Below are positions 50,082-57,605 of a stretch of DNA of 64,000 bases, one piece after another; within the stretch, counting starts at the first letter, position 1, and the number at the start of each line of letters is the position of its first letter. This DNA is from a virus. Below the pieces are notes generated by a model, which made no database searches, was not told the DNA's origin, and worked only from the letters and a program-made list of their open reading frames with translations. Both the position numbers and the translations under genes were made by a program. The stretch spans positions 48,459-112,458 of the IMG/VR virus record IMGVR_UViG_3300033064_006579. One strand, 5' to 3'.

Positions 50082-50272
50082 GATTCTTCCTCCTCATCTT
50101 CGTCTGGACTTATAGTTATACAGAGGCAATTATGGGATGAAACAAATATCTCTGTACCGTGCTTATTATTAATCCTAAACCAATTATGATCACTTCTTAG
50201 AAGGTTACAATCTACAACATCGTCGATTGCAATCGCTTCTCCATTAATAAATGTAATCCCTGCTTTTCTCAT
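50078..50272 (-). CDS. Small protein with acidic tail, unknown
   Basis: 64 residues from the ATG at 50272 (MRKAGITFINGEAIAIDDVV), overlapping the GT4 stop (TAATG). A beta-rich core ('NKHGTEIFVSSHNCLCITI') is followed by DEDEEEES. No family recognised. Confidence 0.5.
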   Translation of the reverse strand: MRKAGITFINGEAIAIDDVVDCNLLRSDHNWFRINNKHGTEIFVSSHNCLCITISPDEDEEEES

Positions 50273-51639
50273 TACTCGCTCCATAGCTTGATGTACCGTT
50301 TGATAATCTTTTCTGTTCCATAACGCTCGTTATAACAATCAAGGGCATTATGACCAATCCATTTAATCCCGTCGAGCTCTTGTCCAAGCCCTTGTGGAAT
50401 CTTCACATTAGACTGGTCAATAAGTTTAGCAATTGCCGCAGTCAAATTCTTTCTAAATCCATTTTCGAGGCTCACTTTAAAACCGGCATCAGGGCAAACC
50501 AATTCCGGTATTCCACCGATGGCAGAGGCTATGACAGGCTTTCCATACATCATAGCGATAAGTAGGACATTTGGAAAATCCTCGTCACAAAGACTCGGCA
50601 GAACAAAAGCATCGCAGGCATTTATAAGTGAGTAGTCATCGATAGAATAGCCAGAGTAAATCGTCGCCAGTCCTCTCTTCATATTATCTGCAAGATCTTG
50701 CAATTCACCCCTCATCTCGCCTTGTCCCGCTACAATAAGGTGGGCAGGAACTTCTCGTGATGGTAAGTCGTCCCAAGCCCTAATCAACTCATGAAACCCC
50801 TTACGATACTCGAGTTTACCGAGAGCAAGAAACATCAGTGTCGATGGATAAATATCAAACTTTTTTCTAACAGAGGCTTTGCTAATTGCTACCGGCCTAC
50901 GGATGACTGTATTTGGAATGACAATCCAATTCTTAACAGCCGACCAATAATCCTTTTCTTTTGCCTCAGCAGTAGTGTGTTTTGGAAATACGTGGAGAAA
51001 ATCAGAGTTGGCCGCCAGTTTCCACGATGCCGTAATAAATCTCGTGACATACTTTTTGACTAATGTAGTTATCGGCTTTTCCCACCAGAGGTTCCTGACT
51101 GTCGAATTGATCATATAAGTTATCTTAGATATCTTAGCCAGCCCACCAGCTATGGCGGCGCTATTGCACGACATGGCGGCAGGATAACCGCCATTGTTAA
51201 TATGAAGAATATCCGGTTTAAGCTCTTTAAACAGTCTGTAGAGCGTCAATATCTCTTGGTCAATAGTAAGGTATTTAAGCGCCATTAGAGGCTTTAGAAA
51301 TGGCGATTTGGCGGCAATTCGATAGAGTTTCGTAATAGGGAAGTCCTGCGGGTAAAGTCGAGCTCTATGCACTGGGGCAATTCTCAAACAGGCATATGGA
51401 GTCAATGGCTTTGGTTTGCCCACTCCGCTGCAAACGTCGCTATGGCATAACTCACAGTCGTCTTTAGAAAGATCTGGCACCCACTTCGCCATTCCATCTA
51501 AATATTCTTTAGTACTCCGAAAACTGAATGAAACATCAAACTCTCGATTAATATCTGGATTTGCAAGGAATATACCTGGCATATTCTCGCACCCAGCCCA
51601 CTCGGCATTGTCACTATGGATGTGCAGTTTCTTTTTCAT
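50272..51639 (-). CDS. GT4 family glycosyltransferase
   Basis: A 455-residue GT-B fold enzyme. N-terminal domain 1-230 acceptor-binding ('SDNAEWAGCENMP', 'DILHINNGGYPAAMS'); C-terminal donor domain: 'MFLALGKLEYRKGFHELIRA', 'HLIVAGQGEMRGELQ', and the retaining GT4 motif 'EDFPNVLLIAMMYGKPVIAS' with the E-x7-E pattern altered (the second Glu is not at its usual place). It likely adds a sugar from a nucleotide donor to the growing glycan. Confidence 0.8.
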   Translation of the reverse strand: MKKKLHIHSDNAEWAGCENMPGIFLANPDINREFDVSFSFRSTKEYLDGMAKWVPDLSKDDCELCHSDVCSGVGKPKPLTPYACLRIAPVHRARLYPQDFPITKLYRIAAKSPFLKPLMALKYLTIDQEILTLYRLFKELKPDILHINNGGYPAAMSCNSAAIAGGLAKISKITYMINSTVRNLWWEKPITTLVKKYVTRFITASWKLAANSDFLHVFPKHTTAEAKEKDYWSAVKNWIVIPNTVIRRPVAISKASVRKKFDIYPSTLMFLALGKLEYRKGFHELIRAWDDLPSREVPAHLIVAGQGEMRGELQDLADNMKRGLATIYSGYSIDDYSLINACDAFVLPSLCDEDFPNVLLIAMMYGKPVIASAIGGIPELVCPDAGFKVSLENGFRKNLTAAIAKLIDQSNVKIPQGLGQELDGIKWIGHNALDCYNERYGTEKIIKRYIKLWSE

Positions 51640-51772
51640 TAAAATCCTTTCCTATGATTTGTTGAGGAATCGACATCCATTCAACAAATTTGTCGCCCAA
51701 AGCTTTTCGCAATGCCTCATTCTGCTCTCTTTCTATCGCTCTCCACACTTCGGTTTTAGTCGGTCGAATCAT
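51614..51772 (-). CDS. Small helical protein, unknown
   Basis: A 52-residue protein (MIRPTKTEVWRAIEREQNEA) whose 3' end overlaps the GT4 start by 26 nt in another frame. Its first eleven codons have a diverged echo at 52021, where a second short frame begins MIRSAKITVWRAI, so a local duplication took place. No family recognised. Confidence 0.5.
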   Translation of the reverse strand: MIRPTKTEVWRAIEREQNEALRKALGDKFVEWMSIPQQIIGKDFNEKETAHP

Positions 51773-51818
51773 TAAGTTCCTCCTATTCTCCTGATAAGAA
51801 CTCTTTTATTACTTAAAT

Positions 51819-51935
51819 CTATAAACGGCTGTCTTCGTCCCAGGATTTTCCAACCACAAAACAACAATATAAGAAAAATACAATGCCAGCTCCAATGACA
51901 ATCCAATATAATATATTTAAAACTATCTCCTCCAT
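51819..51935 (-). CDS. Single-pass membrane microprotein
   Basis: 38 residues from the ATG at 51935 (MEEIVLNILYWIVIGAGIVF, then FLYCCFVVGKSWDEDSRL), after an AAGGAGGG site. Residues 4-28 form a membrane helix and the C-terminus is charged. The frame is open 20 codons upstream, with a less good start at 51995. Function unknown. Confidence 0.55.
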   Translation of the reverse strand: MEEIVLNILYWIVIGAGIVFFLYCCFVVGKSWDEDSRL

Positions 51936-52004
51936 CTCAGATCCCTCCTTGTTGTTTTTATAAATATTAGTCTCAAGATCACAATAGCTCTCCATACAGT
52001 TATC

Positions 52005-52355
52005 TTAGCCGATCGAATCATCAAACTCCTTTCCTATCAGCCAAGCGCTGACTCTCTTCCCAAGACTCCAAGACAAATCTATATGGATGCTTCTGTATTC
52101 TTCCCTCTCTGTAACGGTCTGCGCTGCTTGCATCATGTCCATTGCAATAAGATATGCCTTGTGCTCGGCATATCCCTTTGGTGTGCTAATAATAAAGTCA
52201 TCGAGAGCTCTTCTACATTGATTACAAAGATTAGACATGCAAGCCCCATACGGGTTGACTGTCCAGGAGTAACCTACCCCGCACTTTTCGCAGGGCAGGT
52301 TCGTGAGCCCAGCAGAATTCCTTGGCCAAAAGTCTATTGGAAGTTGAAATGACAC
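52005..52355 (-). CDS. Zinc-finger protein, unknown
   Basis: 116 residues from a GTG at 52355 (MSFQLPIDFWPRNSAGLTNL), just after the stop of the upstream gene. CEKC, then 'ACMSNLCNQC' make a four-Cys zinc site at about 22-46, followed by helices (KAYLIAMDMMQAAQTV). The frame is open 64 codons upstream, but that DNA clearly codes for the other gene. Confidence 0.55.
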   Translation of the reverse strand: MSFQLPIDFWPRNSAGLTNLPCEKCGVGYSWTVNPYGACMSNLCNQCRRALDDFIISTPKGYAEHKAYLIAMDMMQAAQTVTEREEYRSIHIDLSWSLGKRVSAWLIGKEFDDSIG

Positions 52356-52356
52356 T

Positions 52357-52524
52357 TCACCCTCTAATGAGTTTTTTGAGTCTATTTTTAATTTCCCATC
52401 TGACTTGAGCCGTCGTGACACCAAGGACTCTTGCGACTTTCTTCTTGTTATTCCTCGCAATGAGAAACCACGCAATACTCGTCGCCAAAACCCCGAATCC
52501 GAATCCGACAATTGCATCTGGCAT
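52357..52524 (-). CDS. Small membrane protein with helix-turn-helix-like end
   Basis: A 55-residue protein (MPDAIVGFGFGVLATSIAWF) with one membrane helix followed by 'KVARVLGVTTAQVRWEIKNR', which looks like a short helix-turn-helix. AAGGAGG site 8 nt before the ATG, shortly after the radical SAM fusion's stop. Possibly a membrane-tethered regulator; function unknown. Confidence 0.6.
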   Translation of the reverse strand: MPDAIVGFGFGVLATSIAWFLIARNNKKKVARVLGVTTAQVRWEIKNRLKKLIRG

Positions 52525-52543
52525 TTTTCATCCTCCTTAGTTT

Positions 52544-54502
52544 TCATTTATTCCAACCATACCTCTTATAACGCTCAAGCATACTGACTGTCAGCCAGCA
52601 GCCATGAGTACAGAAACAACCCTTTTCTTTCACCGACAGTGGAGAATCAATCCCAGTAATTTTCGCTATCTCAGAAACCTCTCTTCTCATCTCAACATCA
52701 TCCATCGCCTTCGTTAAATCCCAATCAAAATCGTTAAGGTTAACAATTCGATCCCTCATCTCACAAGCCGCAAGATCGCCATTAGGGTAGACGACCATCG
52801 CCTTCTTCCCAGCGAGACAAGTGAATGGCCACCAACGATCAAAAACCAAATTCGTCCACTGAATACCAAATTTCTCATTGTTCAAAAGGTAATGGTGGGG
52901 ATACCGCTTATTGATTACTACCAGCAATTTTGCATAAACTTCTCTCAATATATCGTACTGGCAAATAACCTCCTCGGTTAAATCTTTATCGCCACGAATA
53001 ACCTCAAAATTATGATTATCTACATCAAAGGCATAGGCGATCTCGTTAGCAAACTCTACGACACTATCCAAATTCAATGGCATAATGGTCGTGTTAATAT
53101 TGACTTTCAGACTTGGGTGTTGTTTCCTCAACAAAAGCAGAACTCGCAGAGAATCTAATGCTCGCTCATACGACTTGTTGCTGCCCCTGATTATGTTATG
53201 AACATCTTCAAAACCATCTAACGAGACCGTCACAGTTATATTATGATTGCGCCATTTAAAAACCGTGATTAACGCTTCTTTGATCAAATCAGGATAGAAA
53301 CCATTGGTATTAATCCATACCCGTGCCCCGCCATAATCGTTAATAGCAAATTGTCTGATAATAAGAGCAATATCGTCATGAATAAATGGCTCGCCACCAG
53401 TGAGTAGAACATTCTTCATTTCTCGATTTGTAGAAGCAATCGCTCCAGTCTGGTCAACCGTCATAGAGCTTGGATGATAAAGCGCCCTATCAGAACAATG
53501 TGAACAATGAAGGTTGCAGAAATCGGTGACAAAAAGAATGAGGAGGTCAATGGCGTCGTCACTTCGCATTGCCGGTCTAAACCAATGTTCGTTTTTGTGG
53601 TAAATATTCCTAAGGCCAGCATCAATTCGCTTGACAAGATGTTTTGCATCTTTAACATTCTTTTTTACTTTCTGCCTGCTCGAAAGATAGGAATCAAATT
53701 CTCTGTATGAAGACATATCAGAATGTTTTTTCATATAGGCAAAACAGCGGTCGCGAGCTTGTCCTGTCGCCGATTCTGTATCCCAACTTTTATCTTTAGA
53801 TAAGAACGCTTTTGTTGTATAGGCACTTGGATGAAGCCTATAAAACGTGAATCGTGGCGGGAGAAATGTGAAACCATGGAAAACAGATGCCTTGAGCACG
53901 AACACCCAATCTTCATTCTGATGTATCAGTCCTTCATCAAAACCACCAATCCAATCGATTAATTGTCGTTTGACCATTACAGACGACCAGCATATCGAGT
54001 CTCCATGAGAAAGCAGTGGAAAATAATCTCGCCCATTACTATATAACCGTGCGAGAAACTTCTTGTTCCATTCTTTCTCCCAATCGCTCGGATTGATGTT
54101 GTTTTCCTCACACCAATCGTAGTCAGCAATAACTTTGACGCCAGTATGAACAAGGTGTTGATCGGGGTTATTATCTAATAGTCTGACCTGAGCCGCAAGC
54201 TTATTCTCATGCCAATAGTCATCGGCATCAAGGAAGGCGATGTATTCACCCCCTGCCACCTTCAGGGCTGAGTTACGACTAAACGCCACGCCTTTATTCT
54301 CGTCGTTTGATTTGAGAATGAATTTCTCTTTTCCAAGTTTCTTCTCATAGCCAATGGCAACTTGAAAGGAAGCGTCATCCGAGCAATCATCGATTACAAT
54401 GATCTCCCAATCCTCGAACGTCTGTTTTATCACAGAATCGATTGCTTCAGCAAGATAAGCATCGCAATTATAAACCGGGATTATTACAGATACTTTAGCC
54501 AT
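52544..54502 (-). CDS. GT2 glycosyltransferase-radical SAM fusion
   Basis: A 652-residue two-domain protein. Residues 1-230: GT2 fold, 'KVSVIIPVYNCDAYLAEAID', 'EIIVIDDCSDDASF', DxD in FLDADDYWH (90-98), and 'GGFDEGLIHQNEDWVF'. Residues 260-310: helical linker. Residues 315-652: radical SAM domain with CNLHCSHC (Cys329, 333, 336), 'KNVLLTGGEPFIHDDIAL' as the GGE motif, and 'VTVSLDGFEDVHN'; then a C-terminal Cys set (562, 580, 629, 631, 635), like the SPASM domain. A fusion of this kind suggests that one protein both transfers a sugar and modifies it or its acceptor. Substrates unknown. Confidence 0.85.
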   Translation of the reverse strand: MAKVSVIIPVYNCDAYLAEAIDSVIKQTFEDWEIIVIDDCSDDASFQVAIGYEKKLGKEKFILKSNDENKGVAFSRNSALKVAGGEYIAFLDADDYWHENKLAAQVRLLDNNPDQHLVHTGVKVIADYDWCEENNINPSDWEKEWNKKFLARLYSNGRDYFPLLSHGDSICWSSVMVKRQLIDWIGGFDEGLIHQNEDWVFVLKASVFHGFTFLPPRFTFYRLHPSAYTTKAFLSKDKSWDTESATGQARDRCFAYMKKHSDMSSYREFDSYLSSRQKVKKNVKDAKHLVKRIDAGLRNIYHKNEHWFRPAMRSDDAIDLLILFVTDFCNLHCSHCSDRALYHPSSMTVDQTGAIASTNREMKNVLLTGGEPFIHDDIALIIRQFAINDYGGARVWINTNGFYPDLIKEALITVFKWRNHNITVTVSLDGFEDVHNIIRGSNKSYERALDSLRVLLLLRKQHPSLKVNINTTIMPLNLDSVVEFANEIAYAFDVDNHNFEVIRGDKDLTEEVICQYDILREVYAKLLVVINKRYPHHYLLNNEKFGIQWTNLVFDRWWPFTCLAGKKAMVVYPNGDLAACEMRDRIVNLNDFDWDLTKAMDDVEMRREVSEIAKITGIDSPLSVKEKGCFCTHGCWLTVSMLERYKRYGWNK

Positions 54503-55593
54503 TATCTCAAATACTGCCCTTCTTTGTAGACATTAGCCTCAAGATCAATATCGGGCCACTTACCTTGATTCTGCCTATACCACTCGACTGTCTTTTTTAA
54601 TGCATCGTCAAACTCTTCGACACAAAAATAATCGCCTTCACCGCCAATCGTTTTGACCAACTTAGAACTGTTCATTGCATATCTTTGATCATTGCCCGGT
54701 CTGTTTGGAGTGTATTCGATATGGCAATCATAGCCTGTCTTACTAACATTCGGCTCTTTCCAATAATCGATTATCCGATGAATTACCTCTTTATTATCCC
54801 CCCTCTTTCCACTCCCGATATTATAAATTTCACCAACCTTTCCGTGCATCAATACTGCATTAATCGCTACGCAACAGTCCTTGACATAAATCCATTCCCT
54901 GATCTCTTCGCCCTTGCCGTGGAGTAGAATTTTCTCGCCCTTCAATAGTCTTGTTATAGCCATCGGGATAAGCTTCTCAGGATATTGTCGTGGCCCATAA
55001 TTATTGCATGGACGGACGATCATGACTGGAAAATTATATGTCTTGAAATAAGAGAGAAGTAGGAGATCGGCGGCGGCCTTTGATGCAGAATATGGGGAGG
55101 TTGGATTTAAAGGAAAATTTTCACTTGCTTCAGATTTAAACGAAAACCCGAGTTCTACTCTTAGATTAGTAAACTCTTCAGACCTCAACAAAGCCTTGTT
55201 TTCAATCGACCCGTAAACCTCATCGGTGCTGATATGGATGAATCGCTCGACCTTATACTTCCTCGCGAGAAGCACAAGGCTGAAAAGCCCCATAATATCT
55301 GTCTCAAGAAACGACATTGGACTTCTAATAGATCGATCAACATGAGTTTCTGCGGCAAAATTGACAATTACATCCGGTTTGAAATCTATAAGAATCCGCT
55401 CGACCGCGCCAGAACAACCAATATCGCTGTAGGAAAAATTGTTCACGAGATCAAAACCAAACTCGGATAGATTATCAAGACTGCCAGCATAGGTGAGTTT
55501 ATCAATAACAAAGACTTCGTGGTTCAAAGAAATCATCAGTTCAACAAAATGACTTCCCATAAATCCTGCGCCACCCGTGACTAATATTTTCAT
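54502..55593 (-). CDS. dTDP-glucose 4,6-dehydratase-like (RmlB type)
   Basis: A 363-residue extended SDR. NAD motif GGAGFMGSH at residues 7-15; 'FAAETHVDRSI' ; catalytic 'HISTDEVYGS' and 'PYSASKAAADL' (YxxxK); 'RPCNNYGPRQYPEKLIP' ; 'EEIREWIYVKDC'. This is the RmlB pattern, including the Asp-Glu pair of the STDEVYG motif. It makes a 4-keto-6-deoxy sugar nucleotide. The insertion at about 145-165 (SFKSEASENFPLNPT) is longer than in standard RmlB. Overlaps the fusion gene's start by 1 nt. Confidence 0.9.
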   Translation of the reverse strand: MKILVTGGAGFMGSHFVELMISLNHEVFVIDKLTYAGSLDNLSEFGFDLVNNFSYSDIGCSGAVERILIDFKPDVIVNFAAETHVDRSIRSPMSFLETDIMGLFSLVLLARKYKVERFIHISTDEVYGSIENKALLRSEEFTNLRVELGFSFKSEASENFPLNPTSPYSASKAAADLLLLSYFKTYNFPVMIVRPCNNYGPRQYPEKLIPMAITRLLKGEKILLHGKGEEIREWIYVKDCCVAINAVLMHGKVGEIYNIGSGKRGDNKEVIHRIIDYWKEPNVSKTGYDCHIEYTPNRPGNDQRYAMNSSKLVKTIGGEGDYFCVEEFDDALKKTVEWYRQNQGKWPDIDLEANVYKEGQYLR

Positions 55594-55784
55594 ATTTCAC
55601 CTATTTTTGTATAGATATAATGATTAATAAAATAGTCGCATTCTTTATACGTATAAAGTTTGTTAAATACATTTATTTCATTGAGGATTATGACAGTCTG
55701 ATGCGTTGTTAAATTAAATTTTTTTGCAAGCTTTTCTACCTCAGCCAGCCAGAATTCGTATCTTCTCGTTTGGTTTTTATCCAT
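55590..55784 (-). CDS. Small protein, unknown
   Basis: A 64-residue protein (MDKNQTRRYEFWLAEVEKLA) with a helix-turn-helix-like middle ('FNLTTHQTVIILNEIN'). It overlaps the dehydratase start by 4 nt. No family recognised. Confidence 0.5.
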   Translation of the reverse strand: MDKNQTRRYEFWLAEVEKLAKKFNLTTHQTVIILNEINVFNKLYTYKECDYFINHYIYTKIGEI

Positions 55785-55787
55785 TGC

Positions 55788-55961
55788 TCACACCCTCACT
55801 CCTGCTCTCGCGAGTTTTTTAGCAATTAAATACCGGGCTCTCCTGCCTTTGGGATGGTTGATTATCATGCCACTTGTATGCCGCCCATATTTTCGCTTTG
55901 CATGAATAGAGAAATCGCCATAAACTATTTTTCGAATTGCCTTTGCCTTTTTACCCCTCAT
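55788..55961 (-). CDS. Small basic protein, unknown
   Basis: A 57-residue very basic protein (MRGKKAKAIRKIVYGDFSIH) with 'GRRARYLIAKKLARAGVRV' at the end. Its ATG abuts leader repeat copy 3, which provides its ribosome-binding site, as in the two other leader copies. May bind nucleic acid. Confidence 0.6.
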   Translation of the reverse strand: MRGKKAKAIRKIVYGDFSIHAKRKYGRHTSGMIINHPKGRRARYLIAKKLARAGVRV

Positions 55962-56033
55962 ATATCCCCCTAAAACCGATTCTGACTGCTCTAATCGCCA
56001 GCTGACGAGGTTTTATTTTAAAGTTAATAGTAA
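55961..56033 (-). repeat. 74-bp leader repeat, copy 3 (diverged)
   Basis: About 75% identical to copies 1 and 2, with fixed ends (TATATCCCCCTAAAAC on one side, AATAGTAA on the other) and the inner CTAATCGCCA kept. Changes occur on both arms: here AAAACC and GGTTTT pair fully. It again ends directly at an ATG on the minus strand. Confidence 0.85.
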
Positions 56034-56073
56034 GGGGGGGCATACTTAAGAGCTTTAACACCCTTATCTATTC

Positions 56074-56107
56074 CTATTATAATAAATTTTTTAGGTTTCT
56101 TGAAAAA
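56074..56107 (-). promoter_or_regulatory. 34-bp direct repeat with promoter-like boxes, copy A
   Basis: Identical over 34 bp to 59700-59733. Read on the minus strand it holds TTCAAG (56099-56104), a 17-nt spacer, and TATAAT (56076-56081), a fair sigma-70-type promoter with a perfect -10. It would serve the small basic protein and the RmlB-type gene downstream. It may instead be a recombination scar; see findings. Confidence 0.5.
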
Positions 56108-56112
56108 AAATT

Positions 56113-56358
56113 TTAATAATCCCTGCCAATAAACTTTTTTACTTGAATTTCAAAGCCGCCCCTCACCCCTCTGGTTTTGGCAATCACATCCTGAGACTGG
56201 AGGACAAGCCCGAGCATTCTTTTTGCATCAATAATATTACGAGCTTTGCAATGATACTTCGTCTCTTCCCACAACTCTACTGGGCCAGCATAGGGGCTCT
56301 TTGGCGCCTCGGCCTCTGGTTTTGGTTTTTCCTCAACTCTCCTTCTTCTTTGAGCCAT
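56113..56358 (-). CDS. Small basic protein, unknown
   Basis: An 81-residue protein (MAQRRRRVEEKPKPEAEAPK) with a charged flexible N-terminus and a C-terminal alpha-beta part ('RNIIDAKRMLGLVLQSQDVI'). GGGGAAAG site before ATG; overlaps the upstream gene by 26 nt. No family recognised. Confidence 0.5.
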   Translation of the reverse strand: MAQRRRRVEEKPKPEAEAPKSPYAGPVELWEETKYHCKARNIIDAKRMLGLVLQSQDVIAKTRGVRGGFEIQVKKFIGRDY

Positions 56359-56728
56359 CTTTCCCCTCCTCTATAAAAACGAATGGAATATAAGGCGGAA
56401 ACTTAAAATCCCCGGTTTTAACTCGCGTTATCAATTCATCCAGCTCGGGTTCGCTCGCGCTGGTCAGAAAATTAATCAATTTATCGTCTGGCCTTGTATC
56501 TCCCTTAGCACCCCTAACCAAACTGATAAGACAGTAAGTGTGAAAAAGTTTTGGATAAACTGCAAAGACCTCATTTTTACAATTTACTATATCGTCTTCG
56601 GTCATGCCAAAAAACGGATTCATATTCAATGCTCCGCCAGCGTCTTCAATATATGCTTTCATGCCAAACAAGAGGCTGCGCTGGAAATCCACAACAGACT
56701 CGAGTAGTTCTTTATTCTTGTTTTCCAT
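56333..56728 (-). CDS. Small helical protein, unknown
   Basis: A 131-residue mostly helical protein (MENKNKELLESVVDFQRSLL) with 'FFGMTEDDIVNCKNEVFAVY'. Overlaps the deacetylase gene by 17 nt. No family recognised. Confidence 0.5.
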   Translation of the reverse strand: MENKNKELLESVVDFQRSLLFGMKAYIEDAGGALNMNPFFGMTEDDIVNCKNEVFAVYPKLFHTYCLISLVRGAKGDTRPDDKLINFLTSASEPELDELITRVKTGDFKFPPYIPFVFIEEGKDGSKKKES

Positions 56729-57449
56729 CTAACAGAATCCTCCTCCTCAACGGTCGATAGAACGTGAACGCCTCAGCATGATCAAATTCTGCTCCGTCTG
56801 CCCGCGCAGCCTCCCTCTCCATACTATCAACTCTTTCAGCCATCATCTTAAGAGTAATGCCCTGCGTTCTAAAACAACACATTGCATTGATTTTAGCGTC
56901 TATGGCCTCTTCTGTTAATCCGATTAAAATATCGGGTGGCCGAACTATGACTCCCATCCTTGCGCTCTCAGGGCGAAATTGAACGCCGAAAAAATATGCC
57001 ATAGGCACTTTATAGCGATTCTTTCCAGGCCACTTATATGCCGCCTTCATTGCCTTGCAAACCATGAGCCCACACACAGAATGATCAAAATGAGCATACT
57101 CGTTTGGGTGATGTGTTATAATGATATCCGGTTTTTCATGCCTTATTAAATTAACGATTTCATGAAATAAATCTGGACCTTCATAGAGCGGCTCGTCGTC
57201 AGCTTCTAATGTCTTCGAATGCCAATCGCCATGATTAGCAATCGTCTTGACAGCGGCAAAGAATTCGTCCCGCTTTCTTTGCTTGTCCATAGATAGCGTA
57301 TCGGAATGCTCCATATGAGAATTGGCGCCATGTGTGACGGTAACGATAAAAGCCCGCCAGCGATATTCGACCATTTGAAAAATCGTACCACCTGCAAGAT
57401 CGAATGGATCGGCAGGGTGAGCACCTATAACCATCAGTTTCTTAGTCAT
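56712..57449 (-). CDS. PIG-L family deacetylase
   Basis: 245 residues from the ATG at 57449, which overlaps the previous frame's stop by TAATG. LmbE/PIG-L fold: 'AHPADPFDLAGGT' at residues 10-22, 'IITHHPNEYAHFDHS' with the HxxH-type zinc ligand set, and 'GITLKMMAERVDSMEREAAR'. The family removes acetyl groups from N-acetyl sugars. Here the catalytic-base Asp of AHPDD is Ala (AHPAD), while the zinc-ligand His and second Asp remain. A partner subfamily with AHPAD is known in databases to me only by pattern. Activity is thus uncertain. Confidence 0.8.
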   Translation of the reverse strand: MTKKLMVIGAHPADPFDLAGGTIFQMVEYRWRAFIVTVTHGANSHMEHSDTLSMDKQRKRDEFFAAVKTIANHGDWHSKTLEADDEPLYEGPDLFHEIVNLIRHEKPDIIITHHPNEYAHFDHSVCGLMVCKAMKAAYKWPGKNRYKVPMAYFFGVQFRPESARMGVIVRPPDILIGLTEEAIDAKINAMCCFRTQGITLKMMAERVDSMEREAARADGAEFDHAEAFTFYRPLRRRILLDGKQE

Positions 57450-57605
57450 TATTCCATCCATTTCCTGTTATAAACTGCTTTCTCTTTCATTTCTTCTTTC
57501 ACTTCCTCCCACCGATGCCATAAAACATTGCCAAGAATAAACAAAATAACAAAGAAGATCCCAACATCCACTCCAATTAATATGTCAGTTATCAGATCAA
57601 ACATT
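57449..57605 (-). pseudogene. Membrane microprotein ORF with a +1 frameshift at start
   Basis: From the ATG at 57605 (overlapping the radical SAM stop by TAATG) the frame reads ATG TTT TGA and stops, but removing one T of the TTTT run gives an open 51-codon frame, MFDLITDILIGVDVGIFFVI then 'LFILGNVLWHRWEEVKEEMK', ending with TAATG at the deacetylase. It has one membrane helix. Either a recent mutation, a slippery site, or a sequencing error. Confidence 0.5.

Noticed and set aside
51940-52021. 32-codon frame MIRSAKITVWRAI as a gene
   Set aside because: It echoes the start of the gene at 51614-51772 but overlaps the end of a real gene and soon turns into an Arg/Leu-rich run; more likely a duplication remnant.
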